This document shows positions 9,341 to 18,636 of a DNA stretch of 64,000 nucleotides, piece by piece. The notes under the pieces were generated by a model. The model had not been told where the DNA came from. It saw only the letters and a list, made by a program, of their open reading frames with translations, and did no database searches. Numbering within the stretch: position 1 is the stretch's first letter; each line of letters begins with the position of its first letter. Both the position numbers and the translations under genes were made by a program. Source of the stretch: Amycolatopsis alkalitolerans (lineage in GTDB: Bacteria; Actinomycetota; Actinomycetes; Mycobacteriales; Pseudonocardiaceae); assembly GCF_006152065.1 (NCBI RefSeq), contig NZ_VDFW01000007.1:124001-188000 (forward strand), in the 5' to 3' direction.

Positions 9341-9376
9341 CGAGCCGTGGGAGAGCAGCCGCTTTCCCACGGCTCG
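9341..9376 (+). terminator. Intra-operon stem-loop between xylF and xylG
   Basis: Perfect 12-bp arms (CGAGCCGTGGGA at 9341-9352, complement at 9365-9376) with a 12-base loop. There is no T-run, and the next ribosome site GGAGGT follows 14 bases later. Such structures after binding-protein genes usually protect the upstream message or partly terminate it, which raises binding protein over ATPase. That role is inferred here. Confidence 0.55.
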
Positions 9377-9402
9377 CCCCCCGACGATGTGGAGGTACCG
9401 CG

Positions 9403-10176
9403 GTGAACGAGCCGATCCTCGAACTACGCGGTGTGAACAAGAGTTTCGGCCCGGTCCACGTGCTGCACGATGTGGACCTCACGGTGCGCCCGGGGGAGGT
9501 GACGGCCCTCGTCGGCGACAACGGCGCCGGCAAGTCGACGCTCGTGAAGGCCATCGCCGGTATCCACGGCATCGACAGCGGTGAAATCATCTTCAACGCC
9601 CAGACCGTGCACATCCACAACCCGCGCGACGCCGCCGCGCTGGGCATCGAGGTCGTGTACCAGGACCTCGCGCTGGCCGACAACCTGGACATCGTGCAGA
9701 ACATGTTCCTCGGCCGGGAACGCATCAAGAACGGCCTGCTCGACGAGGCGTCGATGGAACTCGACGCGCGCAAGACGCTCGCCTCGCTGTCGGTGCGCAC
9801 GGTGAAGTCCGTGCGGACGCCCGTCGCCTCGCTTTCCGGCGGGCAGCGGCAGACCGTCGCGATCGCGAAGGCCGTGCTGTGGAACAGCAAGGTGGTGCTG
9901 CTCGACGAGCCCACCGCGGCGCTGGGCGTGGCGCAGACCCGCCAGGTGCTCGATCTGGTGCGGCGGCTGGCCGAGCAGGGCCTCGGCGTCGTGCTGATCA
10001 GCCACAACATGAACGACGTGTTCGAGGTCGCGGACCGGATCGCGGTGCTCTACCTCGGCCGGCTCGCCGCCGATGTCGCGGCCAAGGACGTCACCAACAA
10101 CCAGGTGGTCGAGCTGATCACCGCCGGCCGGTCGGGCGATCTCGGCCTGGCCCGGCCCGAAGTCGCGGCCGTGTAG
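9403..10176 (+). CDS. xylG: Sugar ABC transporter ATPase, single domain (xylose operon)
   Basis: ATPase of the xylose-type importer, 257 residues. Walker A GDNGAGKST (38-46), signature LSGGQRQ, Walker B VVLLDEPTAALG. It carries one ATPase domain, whereas E. coli XylG has two; single-domain versions are frequent in actinomycetes and presumably dimerise. The GTG at 9403 is preceded by GGAGGT seven bases upstream. Followed 15 bp later by the permease gene. Confidence 0.88.
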   Translation: MNEPILELRGVNKSFGPVHVLHDVDLTVRPGEVTALVGDNGAGKSTLVKAIAGIHGIDSGEIIFNAQTVHIHNPRDAAALGIEVVYQDLALADNLDIVQNMFLGRERIKNGLLDEASMELDARKTLASLSVRTVKSVRTPVASLSGGQRQTVAIAKAVLWNSKVVLLDEPTAALGVAQTRQVLDLVRRLAEQGLGVVLISHNMNDVFEVADRIAVLYLGRLAADVAAKDVTNNQVVELITAGRSGDLGLARPEVAAV

Positions 10177-10191
10177 GCGAGGAAACCGAAA

Positions 10192-11619
10192 ATGACTGAG
10201 ACACCCATCAAGCCGTCCGGCCCCGACTCCTCGGCGGTGGCCGACTTCGGGATCGACACCACCTCGCGCACCACCGGCGAGGCGATCGGCGACTACTTCC
10301 GGCGCCTGCGCGGCGGCGAACTCGGCGCGGTGCCGGCGCTGCTCGGCCTGGCGCTGCTGGTGATCGTGTTCACCAGCCTGTCCGACTCGTTCCTGACGCT
10401 GAACAACATCGCGAACCTGTTCACCCAGGGCGGCGGCCAGACGATCATCGCGATGGGCATCGTGCCGGTGCTGCTGCTCGGCGAGATCGACCTGTCGGCG
10501 GGCACCGCGTCCGGCGTGGCCGCCTCGGTGCTGGCGCTGCACTGGACCCAGCACGGGAACCTGCTCGGCGCCATGGGCCCGACCATGTTCTACGGGTTCA
10601 TCGTCGGTTCGGTAGTCGCGGTCGCGCTGTGCGTGATGATGCGGATCTGGATCGGCGCGGCGCTTTCCGCGGTCGCGCTGCTGTTCCTGGTGATCGGGAT
10701 CGCCGCGAACCCATGGGTCGAGATCGTGCTCACGATCACGATCGGCACCGTGATCGGCGTGCTGACCGGCGCGGTCGTGTCCAAGATCGGCATCCCGTCG
10801 TTCGTGGTGACGCTGGCGCTGTTCATCGCGTGGTACGGCGTCGTGCTCGCGCTCGTCGGGCAGGGCGGCACGATCCCGATCCGCGACAGCAAGGTCCTGT
10901 TCGACGTGGCCAACGGCAACCTCGGTGTGGTCGCCAGCTGGATCGTGTTCATCGTGGCCGGCGGCGGGTACGCGGTCATGGTGCTGTTCCGGCACTTCTC
11001 GCGGCTGCGGAACGGTCTGGTCGCGCAGCCGACCGCGCTCATCGCGATCAAGGTCGGCGCGGTCGTGGTGCTGGGCGCCGTCGCGACCTACCTGTTCACC
11101 ATCAACCGCTCGCCCAACCCGAACCTGACCACGATCTCGGGCATCCCGTGGGTCGTGCCGATCATCCTGGTGCTGCTCGTGGCCGGCACGTTCGTGCTCG
11201 ACCGCACGCGCTACGGCCGGCATGTGTACGCGGTCGGCGGCAACAAGGAAGCCGCCCGCCGGGCCGGGGTGAAGGTCGACAAGATCCGGATGAGCGTGTT
11301 CGTGATCTGCTCGTCGGTCGCCGCGGTCGGCGCGATCGTGTACAGCTCCAAGGTCGGTTCGGTGGACGGCAACGCCGGTAACGGGAACACGCTGCTGTTC
11401 GCGGTCGGCGCCGCGGTCATCGGCGGGACCTCGCTGTTCGGCGGCCGTGGCCGGATCCGCGACGCGGTGATCGGTGGTCTCGTGCTCGCGACCGTCCAGA
11501 ACGGACTCGGCCTGCTCGGCTACCAGGCGGACACGGTTAACATCATCACCGGGCTCGTGCTGCTGGTCGCGGCGGCCGTGGATGCCCTGTCGCGCAAGCG
11601 TGCCGCAGCCGCGCGCTGA
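10192..11619 (+). CDS. xylH: Sugar ABC transporter permease (XylH type)
   Basis: Membrane channel of the xylose-type importer, 475 residues. A soluble N-terminal stretch of about 45 residues precedes ten or more hydrophobic segments. Family features include LLLGEIDLSAGTASG near residue 100, KIGIPSFVVTLALF mid-protein, and YAVGGNKEAARRAGVKVDKIR before the last segments, all typical of the BPD_transp_2 sugar permeases. It ends in a basic tail. The ROK repressor gene starts 46 bp later. Confidence 0.9.
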   Translation: MTETPIKPSGPDSSAVADFGIDTTSRTTGEAIGDYFRRLRGGELGAVPALLGLALLVIVFTSLSDSFLTLNNIANLFTQGGGQTIIAMGIVPVLLLGEIDLSAGTASGVAASVLALHWTQHGNLLGAMGPTMFYGFIVGSVVAVALCVMMRIWIGAALSAVALLFLVIGIAANPWVEIVLTITIGTVIGVLTGAVVSKIGIPSFVVTLALFIAWYGVVLALVGQGGTIPIRDSKVLFDVANGNLGVVASWIVFIVAGGGYAVMVLFRHFSRLRNGLVAQPTALIAIKVGAVVVLGAVATYLFTINRSPNPNLTTISGIPWVVPIILVLLVAGTFVLDRTRYGRHVYAVGGNKEAARRAGVKVDKIRMSVFVICSSVAAVGAIVYSSKVGSVDGNAGNGNTLLFAVGAAVIGGTSLFGGRGRIRDAVIGGLVLATVQNGLGLLGYQADTVNIITGLVLLVAAAVDALSRKRAAAAR

Positions 11620-11665
11620 CCGTGACGAGAGGACGAGGAGACGACCGCAGCAAGGAAGCCACAGG

Positions 11666-12844
11666 GTGACGACGACATCGACCTCCGGGACACGCCCGGA
11701 CGACGTTCGCCGTCACAACCGGGCGGCCCTGCTGCGGCGCCTCCACGTCGAGGGGCCCTCCACCCGCGCCAGCCTCGCCACGTCGCTCGGGCTCAACCGC
11801 AGCACGATCAAGGCGCTGGTGGACGGGCTCGCCGAGGACGGGGTGGTCGAGGAGCGGGTGCCCGCGCAGCGCAGCGGGGCCGGGCGCCCGTCGCTGCTGG
11901 TCCTGCCGCAGCCACAGGCCGCGGTGGTGCTCGCGATCGACATCCGCGTGGAGCGCGCCGCGATGGCGCTGGTCGGGATCGGCGGCCAGATCCTCGGCCG
12001 GGACAGCTGGCGCGTGCGCCGCGGGCACGGTGAGCCCACCGAGGTGTTCACGAAGATCATCGACTACGTGGGGCCCCTTGTCGCCGAACAGGAGGTCGGC
12101 CCGGTCGCGGTCGGGGTGTCGGTGCCCGGCGTCGTGCGGCGTGCCGACGGGTTCGTGCACGAGGCGCCCAATCTGCATTGGACGGACGTGCCGCTGGGCG
12201 GCTGGCTGTCCCACGCGCTCGAGCTGCCCGTCCACATGGGAAACGACGCCGAACTCGGTGCGCTGGCCGAACATCTGCGCGGCGCGGCCCGGCATGCGGA
12301 CGACGTCGTGTACATCAGCGCCGACGTCGGGGTCGGCGGGGGCGTGATCTCGAACGGCGTGTCCATGCGCGGCGCGGGCGGGCACCATATGGGCGAAGTC
12401 GGGCATATGGTGGTCAGGCCGGGCGGGCGGCAGTGCTACTGCGGTTCGCGCGGCTGCTGGGAAACCGAGATCGGCGAGCGCGCGTTGTGCCGTGCGCTCG
12501 GCATCGACGAGGATTCCCCCGTGGGGGCGATCGTCGCGGAGTTGCGCGCGCTGGGCAGCGCGGGGGAGGCGGCGCTTTCGCGGCTCGACGAGTTCGTCGA
12601 ATGGCTCACGCTGGGGCTCGGCAATGTGGTGAACCTGCTGTGCCCGCAACTGGTGGTACTCGGCGACCTGTTCACCGCGCTGCCGGCGCCGCTCGTCGAG
12701 CGGGTGGAACGGACCGTGCGGGAGCGCAGCCTCGTCAGCCGCGCGCTCGGCGGCACCCGGGTCTGCACCTCGACCCTGGGCACGGACGCGAAACTGCTCG
12801 GCGCCGCCGAACTCGCCTTCGAAACCGTCCTGTCGGACTGGTGA
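11666..12844 (+). CDS. ROK-family transcriptional repressor (XylR-like)
   Basis: A 392-residue repressor: winged helix at about residues 12-65 (NRAALLRRL ... TRASLATSLGLNRSTIKALVDGL) fused to a ROK sugar-kinase-like domain. The ROK part shows GVSVPGVV, MGNDAELGALAEH, DVGVGGGVI and the zinc motif CYCGSRGCWE. It starts at GTG 11666 with AAGGAAG upstream; the frame extends upstream inside xylH but that part is only a shadow. Placed last in the xyl operon, it is the likely reader of the twin palindromes at 8152-8195, with xylose as the probable inducer. Confidence 0.88.
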   Translation: MTTTSTSGTRPDDVRRHNRAALLRRLHVEGPSTRASLATSLGLNRSTIKALVDGLAEDGVVEERVPAQRSGAGRPSLLVLPQPQAAVVLAIDIRVERAAMALVGIGGQILGRDSWRVRRGHGEPTEVFTKIIDYVGPLVAEQEVGPVAVGVSVPGVVRRADGFVHEAPNLHWTDVPLGGWLSHALELPVHMGNDAELGALAEHLRGAARHADDVVYISADVGVGGGVISNGVSMRGAGGHHMGEVGHMVVRPGGRQCYCGSRGCWETEIGERALCRALGIDEDSPVGAIVAELRALGSAGEAALSRLDEFVEWLTLGLGNVVNLLCPQLVVLGDLFTALPAPLVERVERTVRERSLVSRALGGTRVCTSTLGTDAKLLGAAELAFETVLSDW

Positions 12845-12858
12845 TCACCGCACGGGTT

Positions 12859-13091
12859 GTGTTGGCCCGCCCGGTCGCCGTGTTGGCTCGCCCCGTAGGC
12901 GTGTTGGCCCGCCCGGTCGCCGTGTTGGCTCGCCCGGTCGCCGTGTTGGCTCGCCCGGTCGCCGTGTTGGCTCGCCCGGTCGCCGTGTTGGCTCGCCCGG
13001 TCGCCGTGTTGGCTCGCCACGGCGGCTCCGGCCCGAGGAGGCAAAGTCACTGTCGTGGGGAGCAAAATCACCGACGGGACGGGCCAACACG
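12859..13091. repeat. 21-bp-period tandem repeat element, copy 1
   Basis: GTGTTGGC recurs at 12859, 12880, 12901, 12922, 12943, 12964, 12985 and 13006, exactly 21 bp apart. Most units continue with TCGCCCGGTCGCC. A conserved tail follows (GGCAAAGTCAC near 13040, GACGGGCCAACAC near 13078-13090) whose GGGCCAACAC is the inverse of the GTGTTGGCCC heads. It fills the gap between the ROK gene and the next minus-strand operon. A related element lies at 32773-32912. No gene is supported within it, although 21 bp is seven codons and keeps several frames open by chance. Confidence 0.85.
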
Positions 13092-13120
13092 AAACGGACC
13101 TGCCTTGGCACGGATCCAGA

Positions 13121-13417
13121 CTAGCCGCCCGCCATGGCACCGACGACGAGGAACGGCTCGTGCCCGCTGGCGACCCGCTCGGGCAACGGCGTGTCGGGCG
13201 CTTCGTGCGAGAGGTCTTCTTCGCAGGCGAAGAAGCGCACGAAAGCCCGGCGTTCGTACGTCGACTGGTCACGAATCGTGCCGCGCAGCATCGGATACCG
13301 CGATTCGAGCTCGTCGAGCACGGCCCGCTGCGTCGCCGGGCCGTCCAGCTCGATCTTCACCTCACCGTCGATCCGCGCGAGCGTGCGCAGATGCGCCGGC
13401 AGCACCACGCGGATCAT
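13121..13417 (-). CDS. MoaD/ThiS-like ubiquitin-fold small protein
   Basis: 98 residues beginning [14 protein letters not shown] and ending in Gly-Gly (GAMAGG). The size, the LPAHLR opening, a central ALL-type region and the C-terminal diglycine fit the MoaD/ThiS sulfur-carrier fold, where the last Gly is activated as a thiocarboxylate. It overlaps the preceding beta-propeller gene by ATGA and so is translated with it. It is not near molybdopterin or thiamine genes, so its target is unknown. Confidence 0.8.
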   Translation of the reverse strand: MIRVVLPAHLRTLARIDGEVKIELDGPATQRAVLDELESRYPMLRGTIRDQSTYERRAFVRFFACEEDLSHEAPDTPLPERVASGHEPFLVVGAMAGG

Positions 13418-14529
13418 GGCAACGTCTGGACTTCGACCGACAGGACGGCGGGCAGATCGCGGACAATCGGGGCCCAGCTGTCCCCGGCGTCGTCGGAGGC
13501 GTACACCTGGCCGCCGGTGGTGCCGAAGTACACGCCGCACTCGTCGAGCCGGTCCACGGCCATCGCGTCGCGCAGCACGTTGACGTAGCAGTTCTCCTGC
13601 GGCAGCCCCTTCGTCATCGGCTCCCACTCGTCCCCGCCGCTCCGGCTGCGGTAGACGCGCAGCCGCCCGTCCGGCGGGAAGTGCTCGGAGTCGCTCTTGA
13701 TCGGCACGACGTACACCGTTTCCGGGTCGTGCGCGTGCACGTCGATCGCGAACCCGAAGTCCGTGGGGAGGTTCCCGCTGATCTCGCGCCAGTTCTCCCC
13801 GGCGTCGTCGGTGCGCATCACGTCCCAGTGCTTCTGCATGTACAGCGTGTCCGGGCGGGCGGGATGCTGCGCGAGCCGGTGCACGCAGTGCCCGACCTCG
13901 GCGTCCGGGTCGGGAATCCCCGCGGACTTGAGGCCGTGGTTGATCGGCTGCCAGGTCTTGCCCGTGTCGTCGCTGCGGAACGCGCCCGCCGCCGAGATCG
14001 CGGTGTAGATCCGCTCCGGGTTGCCCGGATCGAGCTTGATCGTGTGCAGGCACATCCCGCCCGCGCCCGGCTGCCATTTCGGGCCCGAGCCGTGGGTGCG
14101 CAGTCCCGGCAGCTCCTGCCAGGACTGCGCACCGTCGACGGACCGGAACAGCGCGGCGTCCTCCACACCGGCGTAGACCAGGTCCGGATCGGACGGGGAG
14201 GGCTCCAGGTGCCAGACCCGGGCGAACTCCCAGGGATGCGGGGTGCCGTCGTACCACTGATGGGTGCCGGGCGTGCCCTCGTACTCGAACTTGTTGCCCA
14301 TCGGAGCCCACGTCGCGCCGCCGTCGTCGGAGCGCTGGATCAGCTGGCCGAACCAGCTTGTGGACTGCGAGGCGAACAGCCGGCCCGGCTCGGCGGGGGA
14401 ACCGGTGAAATGGTAGATCTCCCAGCCCGCGAAATGCGGGCCGTCGACCTGCCAGTGCTCACGCTTGCCGTCCGAGGTGAGTATGAACGCGCCCTTGCGT
14501 GTGCCGACCAGCACCCGTACGCCGCTCAT
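13414..14529 (-). CDS. BNR/Asp-box beta-propeller protein (annotated elsewhere as exo-alpha-sialidase-like)
   Basis: 371 residues with at least five Asp-box motifs ([40 protein letters not shown]), so a beta-propeller of the BNR/sortilin-like class. There is no signal peptide, and the sialidase Arg triad is not evident, so enzyme activity should not be assumed. ATG 14529 has AAAGGAG upstream. Coupled by an ATGA overlap to the MoaD-like gene, suggesting the two proteins act together. Confidence 0.85.
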   Translation of the reverse strand: MSGVRVLVGTRKGAFILTSDGKREHWQVDGPHFAGWEIYHFTGSPAEPGRLFASQSTSWFGQLIQRSDDGGATWAPMGNKFEYEGTPGTHQWYDGTPHPWEFARVWHLEPSPSDPDLVYAGVEDAALFRSVDGAQSWQELPGLRTHGSGPKWQPGAGGMCLHTIKLDPGNPERIYTAISAAGAFRSDDTGKTWQPINHGLKSAGIPDPDAEVGHCVHRLAQHPARPDTLYMQKHWDVMRTDDAGENWREISGNLPTDFGFAIDVHAHDPETVYVVPIKSDSEHFPPDGRLRVYRSRSGGDEWEPMTKGLPQENCYVNVLRDAMAVDRLDECGVYFGTTGGQVYASDDAGDSWAPIVRDLPAVLSVEVQTLP

Positions 14530-14637
14530 CGCCGCTCCTTTCGCCCGAGTTGACCCAAATCTAAGCGGTGCGGCGGTGGGCGTCTTCTCCAATCTTGCGC
14601 GATCGGCCTTCCCGTTTCGCGCGGCGAGCCGGTTTCC

Positions 14638-15798
14638 CTATCCGGCAGGCCCTTCGGCGAGGGTCACGGTGGCGGACTGCTGCTGCCCGGTCTGGTCGAT
14701 CCAGCTGAGGGTGACCTTGTCGCCGGGATGGAAGCCGTCCATCAGGGTGGTGAGCGTCGTGGCCGAGCCGATCGTCTGGCCGTTGAGCCCGGTCAGCACG
14801 TCCCCGGCCGACAGGCCCGCCTGCGCCGCGGGCGCACCCGAGACCACTTGCTGGACGATGGCGCCCTGTCCCGAATCTGCGACCGAGACACCCAGGAACG
14901 CGGTACCCCCGATGTGCACCGTCGAGGAAGCGGACTTCGCTTCGATCTGTTTCGCGATCGACAGTGCCTGGTTGATCGGGATCGCGTATCCGGTGCTGCT
15001 CGCGTCCTGGCCCTGCTGGTCGCCGAGGCGCCCGCCGCCCCGGCCGAACTGGTAACCGCTCGAGGCGGCGGTGTTCATCCCGACGACGTGGCCGTTGGCA
15101 TCGGCGAGCGCGCCGCCCGAGTCGCCGGACTGGATGTTCGCGTCGACCTGGATGAGGCCCTGGAGCTTTTCGGAGCTGCCGGTCGACTGGTCGCTCGCGG
15201 TGATCGACTGGTCGAGCGCGGTGACGGTGCCGGGCGCGACGCTGGGCGCGCCGCCGGTGCCGCCCGCGTTCCCGATGCCCACGATCGCGTCTCCCACCTT
15301 GACCTGCGACGAGTCACCGGTGGTCACGGTGGCCAGCCCGGAAGCACCCTGCAACTGGAGGACCGCGACGTCGTGGCTCCGGTCGTAGCCGACGACGCTC
15401 GCCCGGTACGTCTTGCCGTTGCCGATGTCGGTGACCGAGATACTGGTCGCGCCCTCGACCACGTGGTTGTTGGTGAGCACTTCGCCGCCGGGCGTCAGGA
15501 CCATCCCGGTGCCCGCGGCCTGCGCGTTCTGGTAGCCCAGGGTCGTGTTGATGTCGACGAGACCGGGTTTGACCTTGTCCGCGACGGCACTCGCGTCGAG
15601 GGATTGCGTCGTGTTCTGGCTCGAACCCCCTGGCGAGTACAGGTCCAGCGACCGCATCGAAGGCGCCCGGTGCAGGCCGCCGACCAGGAACGCGGCCCCG
15701 ATGAGCGCGGCGAGCAGCACCGCGGCCATCACGAGGCCGAAGGTGCGCAGCGGGCCGGGCTGGCTGCGCTGCGGCGGAGGCGGCGGGTAGTAGCTCAT
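14638..15798 (-). CDS. HtrA/DegP-type serine protease with PDZ domain
   Basis: Membrane-anchored S1C protease of 386 residues. A Pro-rich cytoplasmic start, one membrane segment (about residues 22-42), a trypsin-like domain outside, and a C-terminal PDZ domain (FLGVSVADSGQGAIVQQV to the end). Catalytic triad visible: His112 (TNNHVVEG), Asp143 (SHDVAVL), Ser227 (QSGDSGGAL). Resembles mycobacterial PepD/HtrA in envelope protein quality control. ATG at 15798 chosen; a frame upstream to 15846 lacks a better site. Divergent from the reductase gene. Confidence 0.9.
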   Translation of the reverse strand: MSYYPPPPPQRSQPGPLRTFGLVMAAVLLAALIGAAFLVGGLHRAPSMRSLDLYSPGGSSQNTTQSLDASAVADKVKPGLVDINTTLGYQNAQAAGTGMVLTPGGEVLTNNHVVEGATSISVTDIGNGKTYRASVVGYDRSHDVAVLQLQGASGLATVTTGDSSQVKVGDAIVGIGNAGGTGGAPSVAPGTVTALDQSITASDQSTGSSEKLQGLIQVDANIQSGDSGGALADANGHVVGMNTAASSGYQFGRGGGRLGDQQGQDASSTGYAIPINQALSIAKQIEAKSASSTVHIGGTAFLGVSVADSGQGAIVQQVVSGAPAAQAGLSAGDVLTGLNGQTIGSATTLTTLMDGFHPGDKVTLSWIDQTGQQQSATVTLAEGPAG

Positions 15799-15932
15799 GG
15801 GTTCAGTGAACGCCCGGGGGCTGAGAGCGGGCTGCGCCGGAACCATGAAAAACCTGAGAGGTTTCGTGAACTGGTCCCGGCGGCGGGGCGTGTACAGGGC
15901 GGAGACGACGCCCGCACGAGGGAGACCCAGCC

Positions 15933-17366
15933 GTGGAGCCAGGGCATCACCAGCGCACTCGCGTCCAGAACCGGCCTTATCAGGCGCGGCACCGGCCGGT
16001 TGCCGAGGATCTCGTGGCCACGCTGGTCAACCGCGCCGACGCTCGCCGGCGGGTGGACCGGCGGCGGTTGGCCCGCCGGGCGCTCGCGGCGGCGGCGGCC
16101 GTCAACCTGCTTGCCGTCAACGTGCTGTACTTCACGACGCTGCCGGGTGCCGACCTGCTCATCGAGATCGGGCGCTTCTTCGCGGTCAACGCCACCTTCG
16201 TCCTCGCGCTGCAACTGGTTCTCGTCGCGAGGATCCCGTGGCTCGATCACCGGATCGGTACCGACCGGCTCACTTCGTGGCACCGCCTGACCGGCATCAC
16301 GCTGATCGGGACCCTCGTCTCGCACGGCGTGTTCATCGTGCTCGGCTACGCGGACACCAACGGCACATCGCCGCTCGCCGCGGCGGCCGACCTGGAGTCG
16401 ACGGTCGACGGTGTGTTGCTCGGCACGGTCGCGGTGGTCCTGCTCGTCCTCGTCGGGGCGGTCTCGGCGCGATTCGCGCGGCGCAGGCTTTCCTATGAGG
16501 TGTGGCATCGCATCCACATCGGCACCTACGCCGCGGTGGTGCTCGGGTTCCTGCACGAGCGTGCGCTCGGCACGACGTTCGCGCGCTCAGCCGCGACCGG
16601 CCTGTACTTGGACGTGCTGTGGTTCGGTTCTCTCGGGGCGCTGCTCACCGGCCGGTTGCTGCTGCCGCTCGCGCGGAACCTGCGGCACCGGCTGCGGGTC
16701 AGCGAGGTGCGGCTCGAGACGCCCGACGTGGTGTCGGTCCGGATGACCGGCCGCGACCTGCGGCGGCTGCGGGCCCGCGCGGGGCAGTTCTTCCTGTGGC
16801 GGTTCGCGGCGCCGGGCCTGCGCTGGCAGGCCCACCCGTACTCGCTTTCCGCGGCCCCGCGCGGGAACGAACTGCGGATCACGGTCAAGGCGCGCGGCGA
16901 CGGCAGCGCACGGCTGCGTGCACTGCGGCCGGGCACGCGCGTCTACTTCGAGGGACCGTACGGTGCTTTCACCGGCCTGAACCGCCGGCGGGAGACGGCC
17001 CTGCTCATCGCCGGCGGCGTCGGGATCACCCCGATCAGGGCCCTGCTGGAGGAACTGCGCGGTCATATCGTCGTGCTCTACCGCGTCCGATCGCCGGGGG
17101 AGGCCGTCCTCGTCCGCGAGCTGGACGCGCTCACCAGGCGCCGTGGCGCGGTGCTGTACCTGCTGACCGGTCCGTCGGCGGTGCCCACCCCGCGCGGTCC
17201 GGTGCTCGGCCCCGCCAGCATCGCCTCGCTGGTGCCGGACGTGCGCGGCCGGGACGTGTTCGTCTGCGGCCCGGAGGGCCTGACCGAGACCGTCCGGCGG
17301 ACCATGGACATCCTCCGCGTACCCGCGGCGCAGGTCCATTCGGAGCGGTTCGAGTTCGCCACCTGA
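15933..17366 (+). CDS. Ferric-reductase-like transmembrane flavocytochrome
   Basis: 477 residues. The N-terminal half is a ferric-reductase transmembrane domain with about six segments and heme-ligand-type His residues (WHRLTGI, VSHGVF, VWHRIHIGTY, FLHERAL). The C-terminal half is a ferredoxin-reductase module: FAD site HPYSLSAAP, NAD(P)H site GGVGITPIR and VCGPEGL. Predicted to pass electrons from NAD(P)H across the membrane, to ferric chelates or oxygen. GTG 15933 has GAGGGAG eight bases upstream. Confidence 0.88.
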   Translation: MEPGHHQRTRVQNRPYQARHRPVAEDLVATLVNRADARRRVDRRRLARRALAAAAAVNLLAVNVLYFTTLPGADLLIEIGRFFAVNATFVLALQLVLVARIPWLDHRIGTDRLTSWHRLTGITLIGTLVSHGVFIVLGYADTNGTSPLAAAADLESTVDGVLLGTVAVVLLVLVGAVSARFARRRLSYEVWHRIHIGTYAAVVLGFLHERALGTTFARSAATGLYLDVLWFGSLGALLTGRLLLPLARNLRHRLRVSEVRLETPDVVSVRMTGRDLRRLRARAGQFFLWRFAAPGLRWQAHPYSLSAAPRGNELRITVKARGDGSARLRALRPGTRVYFEGPYGAFTGLNRRRETALLIAGGVGITPIRALLEELRGHIVVLYRVRSPGEAVLVRELDALTRRRGAVLYLLTGPSAVPTPRGPVLGPASIASLVPDVRGRDVFVCGPEGLTETVRRTMDILRVPAAQVHSERFEFAT

Positions 17367-17394
17367 GCCTGATCCGCACGGTGTGACGGTTGCG

Positions 17395-18627
17395 CTAGGC
17401 CACGCTCTCCAGATACTTCTCGGCCTGCTCGGGCTCGAAGAACCAGTCCGCCATGTCCGGCGGGTTGTTGAAGCCGTTCGCGAAGCGGTTGGCGACCTTC
17501 TGATTGGTCTGGGCCACCCCGAGGATCTGCTGGACATGCTCTGGCGGCGGCATCAGCATCGCGTTGGTCAGCCGCACGACGTGCTGCGCGTACTCCCAGT
17601 ACCGGTCGAACGCCGCCTGCATCCACTCGCGGTCGAACGGCTTGTCCCCGCGCTCGAGGATGCTGCCCAGGTACGATTCGGCGCATTTGGCCGCGTTGTT
17701 CGCGCCCTGCCCGGTGATCGGATCGTTGGCCACCACCACGTCCGCCATCCCGAGCACCAGCCCGCCCGAGGGCAGCTCACCGACCGGGCGCCGCACGACC
17801 GGCGGGTACCCGCCGACGAGCACCCCCTTCGCGTCGGTGAGCTCCGCCTTGCGGTACCGCTCGTACTCCCACGGCAGATACCGCCGGAAAAGCTCCAGAT
17901 GCCGCCGGAACTGCTCCTGCGCCGGCGGCCGGTCGGCGAACGCGTCCAGCGGCCCGCCCGGGATTCCCGACACGTAAAGGATCTGGCACGGCCCCGACAG
18001 CGTGTACCCCGGGATCGAGATGTGCTCGCCGACCCCGGGCACCATGTTGATCCACACGTCGACGTCCCCCGGCGTCTCCGGCCGGGACTCGACACCGTGC
18101 ACATAGGACACCGAAAGCGCCCGCTGTGGCTTGGTGAACGGGGAACGCGACGGGTCCCGGTCGAACAGCTGCACCAGTTCGCCCTTGCCCGCGGCCACGA
18201 TCACCAGGTCGTACATGCTCGCGAGCGAGTTCAGGTCGGCCGTGGTCACCCCGTGGGTGATCACGTTGCCGCCAAGATCCTCCAGCAGTTCCAGCCAGGC
18301 GGCCATTTTCACCCGCTGGTCGATCGACTGCGCGGGCCCGGCCTCCCATTCGCCCAGCCAGTTCAGCGCGCGCTCACCGTCCGGCCCGGCCATCGAGAAG
18401 CCCTGGCCGCCCGCCGCCGGAGCCACGTCGTCCCACAGGTTCAGCCCGTGCTTGCGCTCGATGCCCAGCGAGTCGGCGAACATGCACTGGGTCGAGGTGA
18501 CCCAGCCGCCGCGGATCTCATCCGGCGTCTTCGCCGACATGAGGGTGACGTCGTAGTCGTGCGCGCGCAAGGTCAGCGCCAGCTGAAGCCCCGACTGTCC
18601 CGCACCGACGATCAGGATCCTACGCAT
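17395..18627 (-). CDS. Styrene-monooxygenase-like FAD protein (second copy)
   Basis: 410 residues, a group E-type flavoprotein monooxygenase related to StyA. N-terminal FAD Rossmann motif GAGQSGLQLAL (8-18); conserved VANDPITGQGANNAAKCAES near residue 300 contacts the flavin. Such enzymes take reduced FAD from a separate reductase; no reductase gene is adjacent. It follows a paralogue 9 bp upstream with which it shares long identical stretches (KGELVQLFDRD, VVRRPVGELPSG), so the pair arose by tandem duplication. Last gene of the conservon operon. Substrate unknown. Confidence 0.88.
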   Translation of the reverse strand: MRRILIVGAGQSGLQLALTLRAHDYDVTLMSAKTPDEIRGGWVTSTQCMFADSLGIERKHGLNLWDDVAPAAGGQGFSMAGPDGERALNWLGEWEAGPAQSIDQRVKMAAWLELLEDLGGNVITHGVTTADLNSLASMYDLVIVAAGKGELVQLFDRDPSRSPFTKPQRALSVSYVHGVESRPETPGDVDVWINMVPGVGEHISIPGYTLSGPCQILYVSGIPGGPLDAFADRPPAQEQFRRHLELFRRYLPWEYERYRKAELTDAKGVLVGGYPPVVRRPVGELPSGGLVLGMADVVVANDPITGQGANNAAKCAESYLGSILERGDKPFDREWMQAAFDRYWEYAQHVVRLTNAMLMPPPEHVQQILGVAQTNQKVANRFANGFNNPPDMADWFFEPEQAEKYLESVA

Positions 18628-18636
18628 GAGAGGATC

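Noticed and set aside
12859-13018. CRISPR-like array
   Set aside because: Units are contiguous, with no variable spacers and no cas genes.
12845-13111. Heptapeptide-repeat frame across the 21-bp array (both strands stay open)
   Set aside because: The array unit is a multiple of three, so several frames stay open automatically; there is no ribosome site and codon use is poor.
13414-14529. Sialidase enzyme call for the Asp-box protein
   Set aside because: Asp boxes only define the propeller; the catalytic Arg triad and Tyr/Glu pair were not evident.
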